The notes under the pieces are model-generated. The model was not told the origin of the DNA and did not search any database. It saw only the letters and a list, made by a program, of their open reading frames with translations. From contig NZ_LDOT01000012.1 of the NCBI RefSeq assembly GCF_001029445.1, positions 186,001 to 250,000 on the forward strand: 64,000 bases of DNA. Direction: 5' to 3'. A program made the translations under genes and the position numbers. The number at the start of each line of letters is the position of its first letter. Position 1 is the first letter of the stretch. The DNA is from Photobacterium aquae (lineage in GTDB: Bacteria > Pseudomonadota > Gammaproteobacteria > Enterobacterales > Vibrionaceae). Shown piece after piece: positions 41,644 to 50,638 of the stretch.

Positions 41644-41692
41644 TCGTTTGGTGAACTATTGCTTGCTAACAGCAGGTTTACTGCTGATGCTG

Positions 41693-43000
41693 CTATTTGA
41701 ACTGCTCTTCCTCGGTTGAGCCCGTCAAGGCGGTTACTGATGAGTTCCCCCCCTGAATGGTGTTGGTCATCTTGTCGAAATAACCGGTACCCACTTCCTG
41801 CTGGTGAGCCACGAAGGTGTAACCCTTCTCGGCCGCCTCAAACTCTGGACGCTGTACTTTCTCAACATAGTGGCGCATGCCCTCACCCTGTGCGTAAGCA
41901 TGGGCAAGCTCAAACATGTTGAACCACATGTTATGGATCCCCGCCAGCGTAATAAACTGGTACTTATAGCCCATGTCCGACAGCTCTTGCTGGAACTTAG
42001 CAATGGTCTCTGCGTCGAGGTTCTTCTCCCAGTTGAACGATGGCGAGCAGTTATATGCCAGCAACTGATCCGGGTACTGGGCATGGATAGCCTCGGCGAA
42101 CTTACGTGCCTCCTCAAGGCAAGGCGTAGCCGTTTCACACCAAATCAAGTCAGCATACGGGGCATAAGCCAAACCGCGGGCTATCGCCTGATCAATACCG
42201 GCACGCACACGGTAGAAACCTTCTGCAGTACGCTCGCCAACAATGAAGTCCTTGTCATACGGGTCGCAGTCAGATGTCAGCAAGTCTGCCGCGTTGGCAT
42301 CGGTACGGGCGATAACCAGTGTTGTCGTACCTGCCACATCGGCCGCCAGACGTGCAGCAACCAGCTTCTGCACCGCTTCTTGAGTCGGTACCAATACCTT
42401 GCCGCCCATATGGCCACACTTCTTGACCGATGCCAACTGATCTTCAAAATGCACACCCGCCGCCCCAGCATCAATCATATTACGCATCAGCTCATAGGCA
42501 TTAAGTACGCCGCCAAATCCGGCCTCGGCATCGGCAACAATCGGCAAGAAGTAATCAATCCCCTCCTCTGGTGAACTTCCGTTCGACCATTGAATTTGAT
42601 CCGCACGGCGGAATGAATTGTTGATTCGCTTAACAACGGCAGGTACAGAATCTACGGGATAAAGCGACTGATCGGGGTACATCGAACTGGCCGTATTGTT
42701 ATCAGCAGCAACCTGCCAGCCAGAGAGGTAAATAGCCTCAATACCGGCCTTCGCCTGCTGCACCGCCTGACCGCCAGTCAATGCCCCTAGGCAATTGACA
42801 TACCCTTTCTTGGCTCCACCGTTCACGAGATCCCATAGCTTGTCGGCACCACGCTGAGCAATGGTATTGGCTGGCGCAAACGAGCCACGCAAGTTAATCA
42901 CTTCCTCTGCGGTGTAGGTACGCTTTACATGCTTCCAACGTGGGTTCTCAGCCCAGTCCTTTTCCAATGCTTCAATTTGTTGCTGGCGAGTTAATGTCAT
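41693..43000 (-). CDS. aceA: Isocitrate lyase
   Basis: AceA splits isocitrate into glyoxylate and succinate, the first step of the glyoxylate shunt used on acetate and fatty acids. The 435-residue sequence has the catalytic loop KKCGHMGGK with the active Cys195, as in E. coli. It follows aceB with about 107 bp between, the order of the aceBA operon. No aceK (isocitrate dehydrogenase kinase) follows: the next leftward feature is a terminator and then an unrelated orphan gene. Confidence 0.97.
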   Translation of the reverse strand: MTLTRQQQIEALEKDWAENPRWKHVKRTYTAEEVINLRGSFAPANTIAQRGADKLWDLVNGGAKKGYVNCLGALTGGQAVQQAKAGIEAIYLSGWQVAADNNTASSMYPDQSLYPVDSVPAVVKRINNSFRRADQIQWSNGSSPEEGIDYFLPIVADAEAGFGGVLNAYELMRNMIDAGAAGVHFEDQLASVKKCGHMGGKVLVPTQEAVQKLVAARLAADVAGTTTLVIARTDANAADLLTSDCDPYDKDFIVGERTAEGFYRVRAGIDQAIARGLAYAPYADLIWCETATPCLEEARKFAEAIHAQYPDQLLAYNCSPSFNWEKNLDAETIAKFQQELSDMGYKYQFITLAGIHNMWFNMFELAHAYAQGEGMRHYVEKVQRPEFEAAEKGYTFVAHQQEVGTGYFDKMTNTIQGGNSSVTALTGSTEEEQFK

Positions 43001-43107
43001 AATGATGTCCCTCGTTTCATTTGGCGATAATTCGCATCACATTTCGTTATTGAACTGACTCAGGCCATTCCCGACCAATGCCGACCGGCCTTCCTTTCTT
43101 GTTATGA

Positions 43108-44718
43108 CTAAGGCAAGTACTCGTATCCCGGCAAGGTCAGGAAATTCACCAATTCATCACTGGTGGTCAACTGGGCCATCAACACAGCCGCTTCGTCATA
43201 ACGCCCTTTGGCAAAATGCGCCTCGCCCAGCTCCTGCTCCAATACCTGCATTTCTTCGCTGAGCATCTGCTCGAACAAGGCTTTGGTCACGACCTTGCCA
43301 TTACTCAATGACTGGCCGTGTCTGATCCACTGCCAGATAGAGGCTCGGGAGATCTCCGCCGTAGCGGCATCTTCCATCAAACCGTAAATTGGGACACAGC
43401 CATTACCGGAGATCCATGCTTCGATATATTGCACGGCCACCCGAATGTTATGCCGCATCCCCTCCTCGGTACGCTCGCCCTCGCACGGTGCCAATAACTC
43501 AGCGGCACTGATCGGCGCATCCTCGTGCCGCATGACATCCAACTGATTGCTGCGCTCACCAAGTACGGCATCAAATACCGCCATTGCCGTACCGGCTAGA
43601 CCAGGATGCGCGACCCATGTACCGTCATGCCCATTGTTGGCCTCCAGAGATTTGTCGGTCTGAATTTTGTTCAGCACCCAAGCGTTCTGCTCCGGCTCTT
43701 TAGACGGAATAAAGGCCGCCATCCCCCCCATCGCAAATGCACCACGGCGATGGCAGGTTTTCACCAACAGGCGGGAATAGGCATTGAGGAAGGGCTTCTC
43801 CATCGTCACGACTTGGCGATCAGGCAGGATACGGTCGGGATGATTGCGCAATGTCTTGATATAGCTAAAAATATAGTCCCAACGTCCACAATTGAGACCG
43901 ACAATATGCTCCTTGAGGCTATAGAGGATCTCGTCCATTTCAAACACTGCAGGCAAGGTTTCGATCAAGACCGTAGCCTTGATTGTCCCGCGAGCCAGAC
44001 CGAATTCATCTTCAGCAAAACTGAAGACATCGCTCCACCATGCCGCCTCCTGATACGCTTGCAACTTGGGGATGTAAAAGTACGGACCGCTTCCCTTTTC
44101 AAGCAACTGCCGGTGGTTATGGAAGAAATACAGGGCAAAATCCATCAAGCAGCCAGGGATCGGCTCGCCTTGCCAAAACAGATGTTTTTCCGGCAGATGA
44201 AGCCCCCTAACCCGGCAGATCAGCACTGCGGGATCCTCCGCCAGCTCATAGTGCTTTCCCGTTTCTGGCTGGGTATAGGAAATCGTACCATTCACCGCAT
44301 CTCGCAAATTGCGATGACCCTCAATCACTTCATCCCATGCGGGTGAGAAAGAGTCCTCGAAGTCAGCCATAAAAACCTTTACATCGGCATTCAAGGCATT
44401 GATGACCATCTTGCGCTCGACCGGCCCAGTAATTTCAACTCGGCGATCCTGCAGATCCTTAGGAATACTCTGGATCTTCCAGCCCTCTTGGCGAATCGAT
44501 GCCGTCTCTGGCAAGAAGTCCGGCAACTGACCTTCGTCAATCGCCGCCTGACGCTGTTCGCGGGTAGCAAGAAGTTCAGGGACACGGGAAGCAAAACGTT
44601 GAACGAGTTTTTCCAGAAATTGCAAAGCGTCCTTACTGAGAATAGATGCCTGCTCGGGGGTCAATGCTGCCTGAAGGGATAATTTAACCTCGTGGCCGCC
44701 AGTATGTGTTCTATCCAT
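43108..44718 (-). CDS. aceB: Malate synthase A
   Basis: AceB condenses glyoxylate with acetyl-CoA to malate, completing the glyoxylate shunt. The 536-residue protein is the AceB (A) isoform. Signature segments include VFMADFEDSFSP near residue 114, ETLPAVFEMDEILYSL, LNCGRWDYIFSYIK and the C-terminal LPGYEYLP. It is the first gene of aceBA and has about 600 bp of AT-rich upstream sequence with several palindromes, presumably regulatory. Confidence 0.97.
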   Translation of the reverse strand: MDRTHTGGHEVKLSLQAALTPEQASILSKDALQFLEKLVQRFASRVPELLATREQRQAAIDEGQLPDFLPETASIRQEGWKIQSIPKDLQDRRVEITGPVERKMVINALNADVKVFMADFEDSFSPAWDEVIEGHRNLRDAVNGTISYTQPETGKHYELAEDPAVLICRVRGLHLPEKHLFWQGEPIPGCLMDFALYFFHNHRQLLEKGSGPYFYIPKLQAYQEAAWWSDVFSFAEDEFGLARGTIKATVLIETLPAVFEMDEILYSLKEHIVGLNCGRWDYIFSYIKTLRNHPDRILPDRQVVTMEKPFLNAYSRLLVKTCHRRGAFAMGGMAAFIPSKEPEQNAWVLNKIQTDKSLEANNGHDGTWVAHPGLAGTAMAVFDAVLGERSNQLDVMRHEDAPISAAELLAPCEGERTEEGMRHNIRVAVQYIEAWISGNGCVPIYGLMEDAATAEISRASIWQWIRHGQSLSNGKVVTKALFEQMLSEEMQVLEQELGEAHFAKGRYDEAAVLMAQLTTSDELVNFLTLPGYEYLP

Positions 44719-44999
44719 TTAATTCGCTCCCTTACACCTGTAACTTAATCACCACTTTTATCAGTAACAACTATACCAACACCATTTCACACCATAGGCT
44801 TAACGGCCTATTTACGTTGCCGCAACAAACGAAGAATTGCAAATTTGTCGTTTTACCACTAGCCAAAACATTCTGAGCAAAACACCTATTATTCAATTGG
44901 TTAATCAATATAGAGTTAAAACTCAAAACACTAAATTGAAACAGAATTCAGCTATTTACTCGGTTTTACGAATCAGGCTGATGACTTTAGCAATGTGTT

Positions 45000-45022
45000 T
45001 GTAATTACGTAAATAAATTACA
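45000..45022. promoter_or_regulatory. Inverted repeat upstream of aceB
   Basis: TGTAATT and AATTACA are separated by nine bases, and the segment also contains the self-complementary TTACGTAA. The size and symmetry suit a dimeric regulator. It lies about 280 bp before aceB, so a role in aceBA control is possible but unproven. Confidence 0.4.
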
Positions 45023-45048
45023 TAACAAACCTCTTTGCTCGGGTAATC

Positions 45049-45071
45049 AAATATGCGTTTCAAACATATTT
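45049..45071. promoter_or_regulatory. 23-bp imperfect palindrome upstream of aceB
   Basis: AAATAT ... GTTT-C-AAAC ... ATATTT, with a two-base bulge on the left arm. It lies about 30 bp right of the other inverted repeat in the same gap. It may be a second operator or an RNA hairpin. Confidence 0.4.
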
Positions 45072-45280
45072 ACCAAAACCAAGGATAGACAATACATTTA
45101 ATAAACAAAAAATTAATCGCATGAAAATGTGAAGTTTTGGACACCAACATGGAAAGACTGTGTGTCATCGGTTTCATTTGTTTGTGATGCGAAACAAAAT
45201 AAACCTACAAAATTGATTGATTAAGGGCGAAGCCTGCAATGAGGATCATAATGAGAATAGGAGGGAAAATAGGATAATAT

Positions 45281-45306
45281 GCTGAAAGAAGGCCTTTTCT
45301 TCCAGC
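45281..45306 (-). terminator. Hairpin downstream of oxyR
   Basis: GCTGAAAGAAGG-CC-TTTTCTTCCAGC forms an imperfect stem about 30 bp beyond the oxyR stop. Leftward it is followed by ATATTATCC, so the U-tract is weak. Confidence 0.55.
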
Positions 45307-45333
45307 ACTGAGTTAGCATGGCAGAGAATCAGG

Positions 45334-46233
45334 TTATAAAAGCCCCTTCACGATATCAGCCAATTGGTCAAAAGTCCGGGTACGGCTCGACGTCGGTCGC
45401 CAAACCAGCCCAATTTCTCGATACGCCTCGTCCTGGCCCGGCGGTTCAATCACCACCAAATTCATGTTATCCACCAAACCGTGGTCAATGGCCATTTGGG
45501 GAATAAACGTCGTTCCGAGGCCGTTGGCCACCATCTGTACCAGAGTGTGCAAGCTGGTTGCCGTGAACGGATTAATCTTCTCCTTACTGGTCAAACGGCA
45601 GGCGGAAACAGCGTGGTCGGTCAGACAGTGTTCTTTTTCCAGCAAGAATACCGATTCGTCCGGCAAGTCAGCATAACGAAGCGGCACGCTGACCTTATTA
45701 GCCTGATTATGGCTGATCACCATCTTGAACGGGTCTCGGCCGACAACTTGGCTATGCATTCCGAAAATCTCTACTGGCAAAGCAAGGATCAGCACATCCA
45801 TCTCGCCGTTGCGCAAGGCAGCCAGCAGATTAGTGGTCGTATCTTCACGCAGCAGCAAGTTCAGTTTCGGGTAAAGACGGTTGACCTCCTGCACGAGATC
45901 ACACAGCAGAAACGGCGCAATGGTCGGAATACATCCAACCCGTAGCGGCCCTTCCATGCCATCACCCTTGCAGCTAGCTAACTCCATCAAATCTTGGCTG
46001 CGAGCCAACAGTTCACGACTGCGGCTCACCACATCCTCGCCGGTTGAGGTAAACACCAAGGATTTATTGTCGCGCTCTATAAGCTGACAACCGAGTAGGT
46101 CTTCGAGGTTCTGTATGCCCGAGCTCAATGTCGACTGGCTCACGAAGCAGCGCTTGGCGGCTTCGCCGAAGTGCCGGGTTTCAAACAGGGTCACAAGATA
46201 GTGGAGCTGTTTGAGGGAAGGAAATTTGCTCAT
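45334..46233 (-). CDS. oxyR: Peroxide-sensing LysR regulator, OxyR2 type
   Basis: OxyR activates peroxide-defence genes when H2O2 oxidises its sensor cysteine. The 299-residue LysR protein has an N-terminal helix-turn-helix (HFGEAAKRCFVSQSTLSSGIQNLE) and the sensor pair Cys203 and Cys212, nine residues apart as in E. coli C199/C208. The residues before the sensor are Glu-His-Cys rather than Gly-His-Cys; a glutamate there marks the hypersensitive OxyR2 of Vibrio vulnificus. It is divergent from a 2-Cys peroxiredoxin, the same partnership as oxyR2-prx2. The genome probably has another, conventional OxyR elsewhere. Confidence 0.9.
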   Translation of the reverse strand: MSKFPSLKQLHYLVTLFETRHFGEAAKRCFVSQSTLSSGIQNLEDLLGCQLIERDNKSLVFTSTGEDVVSRSRELLARSQDLMELASCKGDGMEGPLRVGCIPTIAPFLLCDLVQEVNRLYPKLNLLLREDTTTNLLAALRNGEMDVLILALPVEIFGMHSQVVGRDPFKMVISHNQANKVSVPLRYADLPDESVFLLEKEHCLTDHAVSACRLTSKEKINPFTATSLHTLVQMVANGLGTTFIPQMAIDHGLVDNMNLVVIEPPGQDEAYREIGLVWRPTSSRTRTFDQLADIVKGLL

Positions 46234-46244
46234 CGTATTTTTCG

Positions 46245-46259
46245 ATTGTATTAATCTAT
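46245..46259. promoter_or_regulatory. Possible OxyR half-site in the oxyR-prx gap
   Basis: ATTG-N7-CTAT resembles one half of the OxyR motif ATAG-N7-CTAT. The second half expected to the right is poor, so this is a weak candidate. It lies in the 132-bp gap between the divergent genes. Confidence 0.3.
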
Positions 46260-46365
46260 TTATTCCGCTTTTTTCAATCTACCAGTTTCGATATAGTTTG
46301 TCTCGTCCAAACACGGAGCCACCAAAAAAGGTTGGCGACAACCCAAAATTATTAGGAGCACCAAG

Positions 46366-46974
46366 ATGGTACTAGTAGGTCGTAAAGCACCAGATTTTAC
46401 TGCTGCAGCTGTTCTAGGTAACGGCGAAATCGTTGAGAACTTCAACTTTGCAGAATTCACACAAGGTAAAAAAGCGGTAGTTTTCTTCTACCCACTAGAC
46501 TTCACTTTCGTATGCCCTTCTGAACTGATCGCTTTCGACAAGCGTTTCGAAGAGTTCCAGGCTAAAGGCGTAGAAGTAATTGGTGTTTCTATCGACTCTC
46601 AGTTCTCTCACAACGCATGGCGTAACACTGCAGTAGAGAACGGCGGTATCGGTCAGGTTAAATACCCACTAGTTGCTGACGTTAAGCACGAAATCTGCAA
46701 AGCTTACGATGTTGAGCACCCAGAAGCCGGCGTTGCTTTCCGTGGTTCTTTCCTAATCGACGAGGAAGGCATGGTACGTCACCAGGTAGTAAACGACCTA
46801 CCACTAGGCCGTAACATCGACGAAATGCTACGCATGGTTGATGCACTTAACTTCCACCAGAAGCACGGTGAAGTTTGCCCAGCACAGTGGGAAGAAGGCA
46901 AAGCAGGTATGGATGCATCTCCAAAAGGTGTTGCCGCTTACCTTTCTGAGCACACTTCAGACCTAGGCAAGTAA
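46366..46974 (+). CDS. prx2: 2-Cys peroxiredoxin (Tsa/AhpC type)
   Basis: A typical 2-Cys peroxiredoxin that reduces H2O2 and organic peroxides. The 202-residue sequence has the peroxidatic Cys near residue 49 in FTFVCPSEL and the resolving Cys near 169 in GEVCPAQW. Codon use is strongly biased towards the most used codons, a sign of high expression. The start has TTAGGAG upstream. It is divergent from the OxyR2-type regulator, which presumably induces it. The name prx2 follows the Vibrio vulnificus pair and is by context. Confidence 0.92.
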   Translation: MVLVGRKAPDFTAAAVLGNGEIVENFNFAEFTQGKKAVVFFYPLDFTFVCPSELIAFDKRFEEFQAKGVEVIGVSIDSQFSHNAWRNTAVENGGIGQVKYPLVADVKHEICKAYDVEHPEAGVAFRGSFLIDEEGMVRHQVVNDLPLGRNIDEMLRMVDALNFHQKHGEVCPAQWEEGKAGMDASPKGVAAYLSEHTSDLGK

Positions 46975-47060
46975 TTGCCCCATAGCACCATGCTCACGGT
47001 GCTAGGCGAAATAAACGCTAAAGCGTAAAGCCAATTGTCAGCCAAAGGCAAAAATAATGA

Positions 47061-47079
47061 GGCCCGGACACACCGGGCC
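47061..47079 (+). terminator. Terminator downstream of prx
   Basis: GGCCCGG and CCGGGCC pair around a five-base loop, followed by CTTTTC. It lies about 85 bp after the peroxiredoxin stop. Confidence 0.78.
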
Positions 47080-47202
47080 CTTTTCATATCTGTCACCCGT
47101 AAAAATCCCCAGCTCCATCTCTCAGATCTTTGATCCAACCTATCGCCGCCACCACGGACATCCTCTAGACTGTCAGTTTCTACTTTTCAGTTATCGTGAA
47201 CC

Positions 47203-47952
47203 ATGGCCATCAAGCACATTGAAGTTTGTATCGACAATATCGAATCACTCCACCATGCCCAGCAAGGTGGTGCTACCCGTATCGAGCTCTGCTCCTCGCT
47301 CGCCCTCGGTGGGCTGACCCCCAATGCCGGCCTGATGCAGCTTGCTGCCCGCTATGCCTCTATTCCTGTCTATGCCATGATCCGCCCACGCCAAGGCGAC
47401 TTCTTGTTTACCGACCAAGACAAGGAAATCATGCTGGCCGATGTTCATGCCGCCAAGCAAGCGGGACTACAGGGTGTCGTCGTCGGCGTTCTCAATACAG
47501 ACAGCAGCATTGACCAAACCCTCCTACATGATTTGTGCCAAGCAGCCAGCGGGATGGGCGTGACCTTCCACCGTGCCATCGACCAGTGCATTGAACCAAT
47601 TGCCGCCCTCGATATCATCATGACGCAGGGCTGCGAGCGGGTGCTCACCTCGGGGCTAAAAGCCAATGCCGAACAGGGGATCCCGATGCTCAAACAAATG
47701 GTCGACTATTGCGGCAAGCGCCTCTCAATCATGGCTGGAGCCGGTGTCACGGCCGACAATGTCGCCCGTATCGTCAGCCAAACTGGCGTGCAGGAAGTCC
47801 ACCTTTCCGGCAAGAGTCAGCGTGCCAGCCTGATGACCCGATTCTCGCGCGATGCCTATATGGGCAGCGCCGATATTGATGACTTCGCGATTCCTGTCAC
47901 CGACAGCGCTAAAATCGCAGCCGTTGTCCGAGCCCTGAACACATCGTCCTGA
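47203..47952 (+). CDS. cutC: CutC family protein
   Basis: CutC proteins form a TIM barrel and were first linked to copper tolerance; the biochemical role is unclear. The 249-residue protein shows family motifs IEVCIDN at the N-terminus, RIELCSSLALGGLTP near residue 27, YAMIRPRQGDFLF, VTFHRAID and CERVLTSG. It stands alone and rightward between prx and ppk2, as in V. cholerae. Confidence 0.92.
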   Translation: MAIKHIEVCIDNIESLHHAQQGGATRIELCSSLALGGLTPNAGLMQLAARYASIPVYAMIRPRQGDFLFTDQDKEIMLADVHAAKQAGLQGVVVGVLNTDSSIDQTLLHDLCQAASGMGVTFHRAIDQCIEPIAALDIIMTQGCERVLTSGLKANAEQGIPMLKQMVDYCGKRLSIMAGAGVTADNVARIVSQTGVQEVHLSGKSQRASLMTRFSRDAYMGSADIDDFAIPVTDSAKIAAVVRALNTSS

Positions 47953-47961
47953 CAGGCTCTT

Positions 47962-47989
47962 CCCGGTGGTGTCTCCGTCCACCGCTGGG
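47962..47989 (+). terminator. Candidate terminator downstream of cutC
   Basis: CCCGGTGG and CCACCG...GGG pair with a two-base bulge, followed by ACTTTTCC. It lies ten bases after the cutC stop. The bulge and short T-tract lower confidence. Confidence 0.45.
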
Positions 47990-48091
47990 ACTTTTCCATC
48001 AAGCCCCATTTTTATCTTGACGATATATTCGTCAACACCATGATTGGATGTTACTCTTTTGTTATCGGCAAATAACGGTATAGAGATCGCT

Positions 48092-48901
48092 ATGTCTTTC
48101 AATCCCTCCAAGAAAAAACTCGCCAAAAAAGACTACGACAACGAACTTGAAAAACTACAGATCGAACTGGTCAAACTGCAGGAGTGGATCAAGCAAGAAG
48201 GCCTGAAAGTCGTGGTGATTTTCGAGGGACGTGACGCCGCCGGCAAGGGCGGAGTGATCAAACGCATCACCGAAAAGCTCAACCCTAGGGTATGCCGAAT
48301 CGTCGCCCTTCCCCAGCCGACCGAAAAAGAGAAGACCCAATGGTACTTCCAGCGCTACGTCGCCCACCTGCCTGCTGCGGGTGAAATGGTGCTATTCGAC
48401 CGTAGCTGGTACAACCGGGCCGGGGTAGAAAAAGTAATGGGGTTCTGTACCGACAAAGAGTACGAGGAGTTTCTCCGCTCCTGCCCCGAATTTGAGCGCA
48501 TGTTGAAACGCTCGGGGATCATCTTGCTCAAATATTGGTTCTCCGTATCCGACGAAGAGCAGGAAAAACGCTTCTTAGAGCGGATCAACACCCCCATCAA
48601 ACGCTGGAAGTTCAGCCCGATGGATCTCGAGTCACGCGACCGCTGGGCCGACTATTCCGCCGCCAAAGACAGAATGTTCGCCTATACCGATACCAAGCAA
48701 TGCCCGTGGTGGGTTGTCGTGGCCGACAACAAAAAACGCGCCCGCATCAACTGTATCTCCCACCTGCTGACACAAATTCCCTACGAGGAAATCCACTACC
48801 CAATCATTGAACTGCCGGAGGTCAACAAAGAAGGCTACATCCGCGCTCCGCTGGAAAACCAAACCTTTGTCCCCGATCGTTTCAACAATGATGACGAATA
48901 A
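48092..48901 (+). CDS. ppk2: Polyphosphate kinase 2
   Basis: PPK2 uses polyphosphate to phosphorylate nucleoside diphosphates, usually GDP or ADP, to triphosphates. The 269-residue protein is a single-domain PPK2 with Walker A in FEGRDAAGKGG (about residues 44-54), the lid region and Walker B in LFDRSWYNRAGVE. The start at the ATG at 48092 follows AGAGATC; an upstream ATG at 48044 adds residues that do not look like the family. It is not next to ppk and ppx but lies in the same 17-kb phosphate-related region. Class and preferred nucleotide are not decided here. Confidence 0.93.
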   Translation: MSFNPSKKKLAKKDYDNELEKLQIELVKLQEWIKQEGLKVVVIFEGRDAAGKGGVIKRITEKLNPRVCRIVALPQPTEKEKTQWYFQRYVAHLPAAGEMVLFDRSWYNRAGVEKVMGFCTDKEYEEFLRSCPEFERMLKRSGIILLKYWFSVSDEEQEKRFLERINTPIKRWKFSPMDLESRDRWADYSAAKDRMFAYTDTKQCPWWVVVADNKKRARINCISHLLTQIPYEEIHYPIIELPEVNKEGYIRAPLENQTFVPDRFNNDDE

Positions 48902-49003
48902 ACAGGAAAGAAAGACAAAGTGGATGAACCAGACGTACTCCGTATCCTTCATCGTGATCGTTAGGTAAGATAAGCTGACAATGCCAATGGAAGGAGCCCT
49001 ATT

Positions 49004-49924
49004 ATGGCAAAAGATCTCTCAGCCAATCTGGACCTTAACCTCCTGCGTACCTTGCTGATCATCTATCAAGAGCGGAATCTACGTAAAGCCGCCGAGCGAT
49101 TATTCGTTACCCAACCCGCACTCAGCCATGCTTTGCAAAAGCTCCGTCACCATTTCAATGACGACCTATTCAGCAAAACCCAAGGCGGACTAGCCCCAAC
49201 CCCATATGCCATTGAACTCTGCAGCCACCTAGAACCTGCACTTGGCTCCCTCTTTGATGCCATCAATAGCCAGCAGGCATTCGAACCCAGTGAGCTAACC
49301 GGCAAACTACAAATCGCATTGGCACCGCAATACCTAGCCGCTTATGGCTGTAAAATCTACCGGGCTATCGCCCAACAGGCTCCAACTCTTAGCCTATCGC
49401 TCGTTAAATGGACCAGCACCACATTTGAAGATATTGCCAATGGCAAGACCCAAATGGGGATCAACTACGATATTCCCCATACAAAGAAAACACTCTATCG
49501 CCGTAACCTTTCACCCGGCTACGCAACCATTTATGCCCGCCGTGATCACCCTTATCACGGGGCAACCATTGATGCCCATCAATCAGTCCCCTACCCATGG
49601 GCCAGCCTGATCATCCCCGACCGCAATGAACATGTTACCGATCTCGAAACCTACCTAGCCCAATATGGTATAACCCCGACTATCAACTTCCGCTCGACCT
49701 CTCCAGAAGTCATCCTCGATGCCCTTCGCCACAGTGATATGCTGTTTCCCTCGATTGATGGTCTAGTCCGTGATGACGACCCAACAATTCGTAAAATCAT
49801 CCCTGTCACCAATGGCGAATACCATCAATTCCACACTGTATGCTTTTATTCTCAAACCCAACACAATGCCCCGCTGATGCAATGGCTTTGCAACATCGTC
49901 GATACCACGTGCCACCCCTCATAA
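49004..49924 (+). CDS. LysR-family transcriptional regulator
   Basis: A 306-residue LysR-type regulator with an N-terminal helix-turn-helix (about residues 10-70, RNLRKAAERLFVTQPALSHALQKL) and a C-terminal ligand-binding domain. Its start has GGAAGGAG well placed upstream. It resembles the group that begins with LDLNLLRTLLIIY, which includes LeuO/NodD-like regulators. It precedes an outer-membrane barrel gene by about 120 bp on the same strand and may control it. Neither neighbour hints at the effector. Confidence 0.88.
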   Translation: MAKDLSANLDLNLLRTLLIIYQERNLRKAAERLFVTQPALSHALQKLRHHFNDDLFSKTQGGLAPTPYAIELCSHLEPALGSLFDAINSQQAFEPSELTGKLQIALAPQYLAAYGCKIYRAIAQQAPTLSLSLVKWTSTTFEDIANGKTQMGINYDIPHTKKTLYRRNLSPGYATIYARRDHPYHGATIDAHQSVPYPWASLIIPDRNEHVTDLETYLAQYGITPTINFRSTSPEVILDALRHSDMLFPSIDGLVRDDDPTIRKIIPVTNGEYHQFHTVCFYSQTQHNAPLMQWLCNIVDTTCHPS

Positions 49925-50042
49925 CGTAGGCTTATAACCGATATCAACCTTGCTGATTGGCCTTTGCCATAACCCAGCCTATATCCTACCTCTGCTGATA
50001 AGGAGATCCGTGCCGATCCTGATCTGACTTTCAAGAGGTACC

Positions 50043-50594
50043 ATGAAAAGACTATTACTCCTAGCCTGCTTCTCTCCGGCACTATTTGCCAGCCCCTCAG
50101 CCGACAACCTGTATATAGGTGCCGTGACGGGCTTTAGTTACTATGAACACTTTACCTTCCCGCTAACCTTTGGCCTCACAGTGGGATACCAGCACCCCCT
50201 CACCCCAAACTATAGCTTGGCTATTGAAGTCGAAGGCACGGAGGTCGGAAACGGTGGGTACTTCAAGAACTGGAAATATATTGACTACCAAACCTACTCT
50301 TGGGGGCTAAACGTCAAACCAAAGTACCATTTCCATATCGGCCACAAGCCATCCTACGTGGCTGGCATCGCCGGTATACACAAAATGAAAGAAACACGCT
50401 CGATGCGGGGGGATAGCGGGGAATATCAGAAGTTCAAGGACTACAGTATGGCCGGTCTGGCTGGATTTGAAATAGGAAGTCGCATGACAGACAAACTCGA
50501 TCTCATCGCCTCGATAAAATACCGCCGTACGACACTCTTTGATGAAAACAATAACTATCTAAGCTACAACTTCGGCATTCAGTATAATTTCTGA
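50043..50594 (+). CDS. Small outer-membrane beta-barrel protein
   Basis: A 183-residue protein with a signal peptide (MKRLLLLACFSPALFA) and a mature part of alternating hydrophobic residues forming about eight amphipathic strands, ending in a terminal Phe (SYNFGIQYNF), the signal for BAM insertion. This matches the eight-stranded OmpA/OmpW-like barrel fold. I do not recognise a specific family. It is followed by a strong terminator. The LysR gene upstream is a possible regulator. Confidence 0.78.
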   Translation: MKRLLLLACFSPALFASPSADNLYIGAVTGFSYYEHFTFPLTFGLTVGYQHPLTPNYSLAIEVEGTEVGNGGYFKNWKYIDYQTYSWGLNVKPKYHFHIGHKPSYVAGIAGIHKMKETRSMRGDSGEYQKFKDYSMAGLAGFEIGSRMTDKLDLIASIKYRRTTLFDENNNYLSYNFGIQYNF

Positions 50595-50606
50595 CGCGAC
50601 ACGAAC

Positions 50607-50632
50607 ATCGCCCCGGACTGAGCCGGGGCGAT
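50607..50632. terminator. Terminator between the barrel gene and phoU
   Basis: A perfect 10-bp stem (ATCGCCCCGG / CCGGGGCGAT) between convergent genes. It can serve both, though T-tracts are short. Confidence 0.8.
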
Positions 50633-50638
50633 AAATGA

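Larger units (their letters stand above)
44719..45333. other. Long AT-rich region upstream of aceB
   Basis: About 615 bp without a credible gene. It holds the aceB promoter region on the left side, two palindromes near 45000 and 45060, and the oxyR terminator-like hairpin at the right end. No RNA gene is evident by eye. Confidence 0.6.

Noticed and set aside
41804..42574. 256-codon open frame opposite aceA
   Set aside because: Antisense to isocitrate lyase; the composition is that of a shadow frame, without a recognisable motif.
43606..44346. 246-codon open frame opposite aceB
   Set aside because: Antisense to malate synthase; no independent support.
46245..46297. Full OxyR box with promoter before prx
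   Set aside because: Only one half-site is acceptable; the rest does not match the ATAG-N7-CTAT series, so only the half-site is listed at low confidence.
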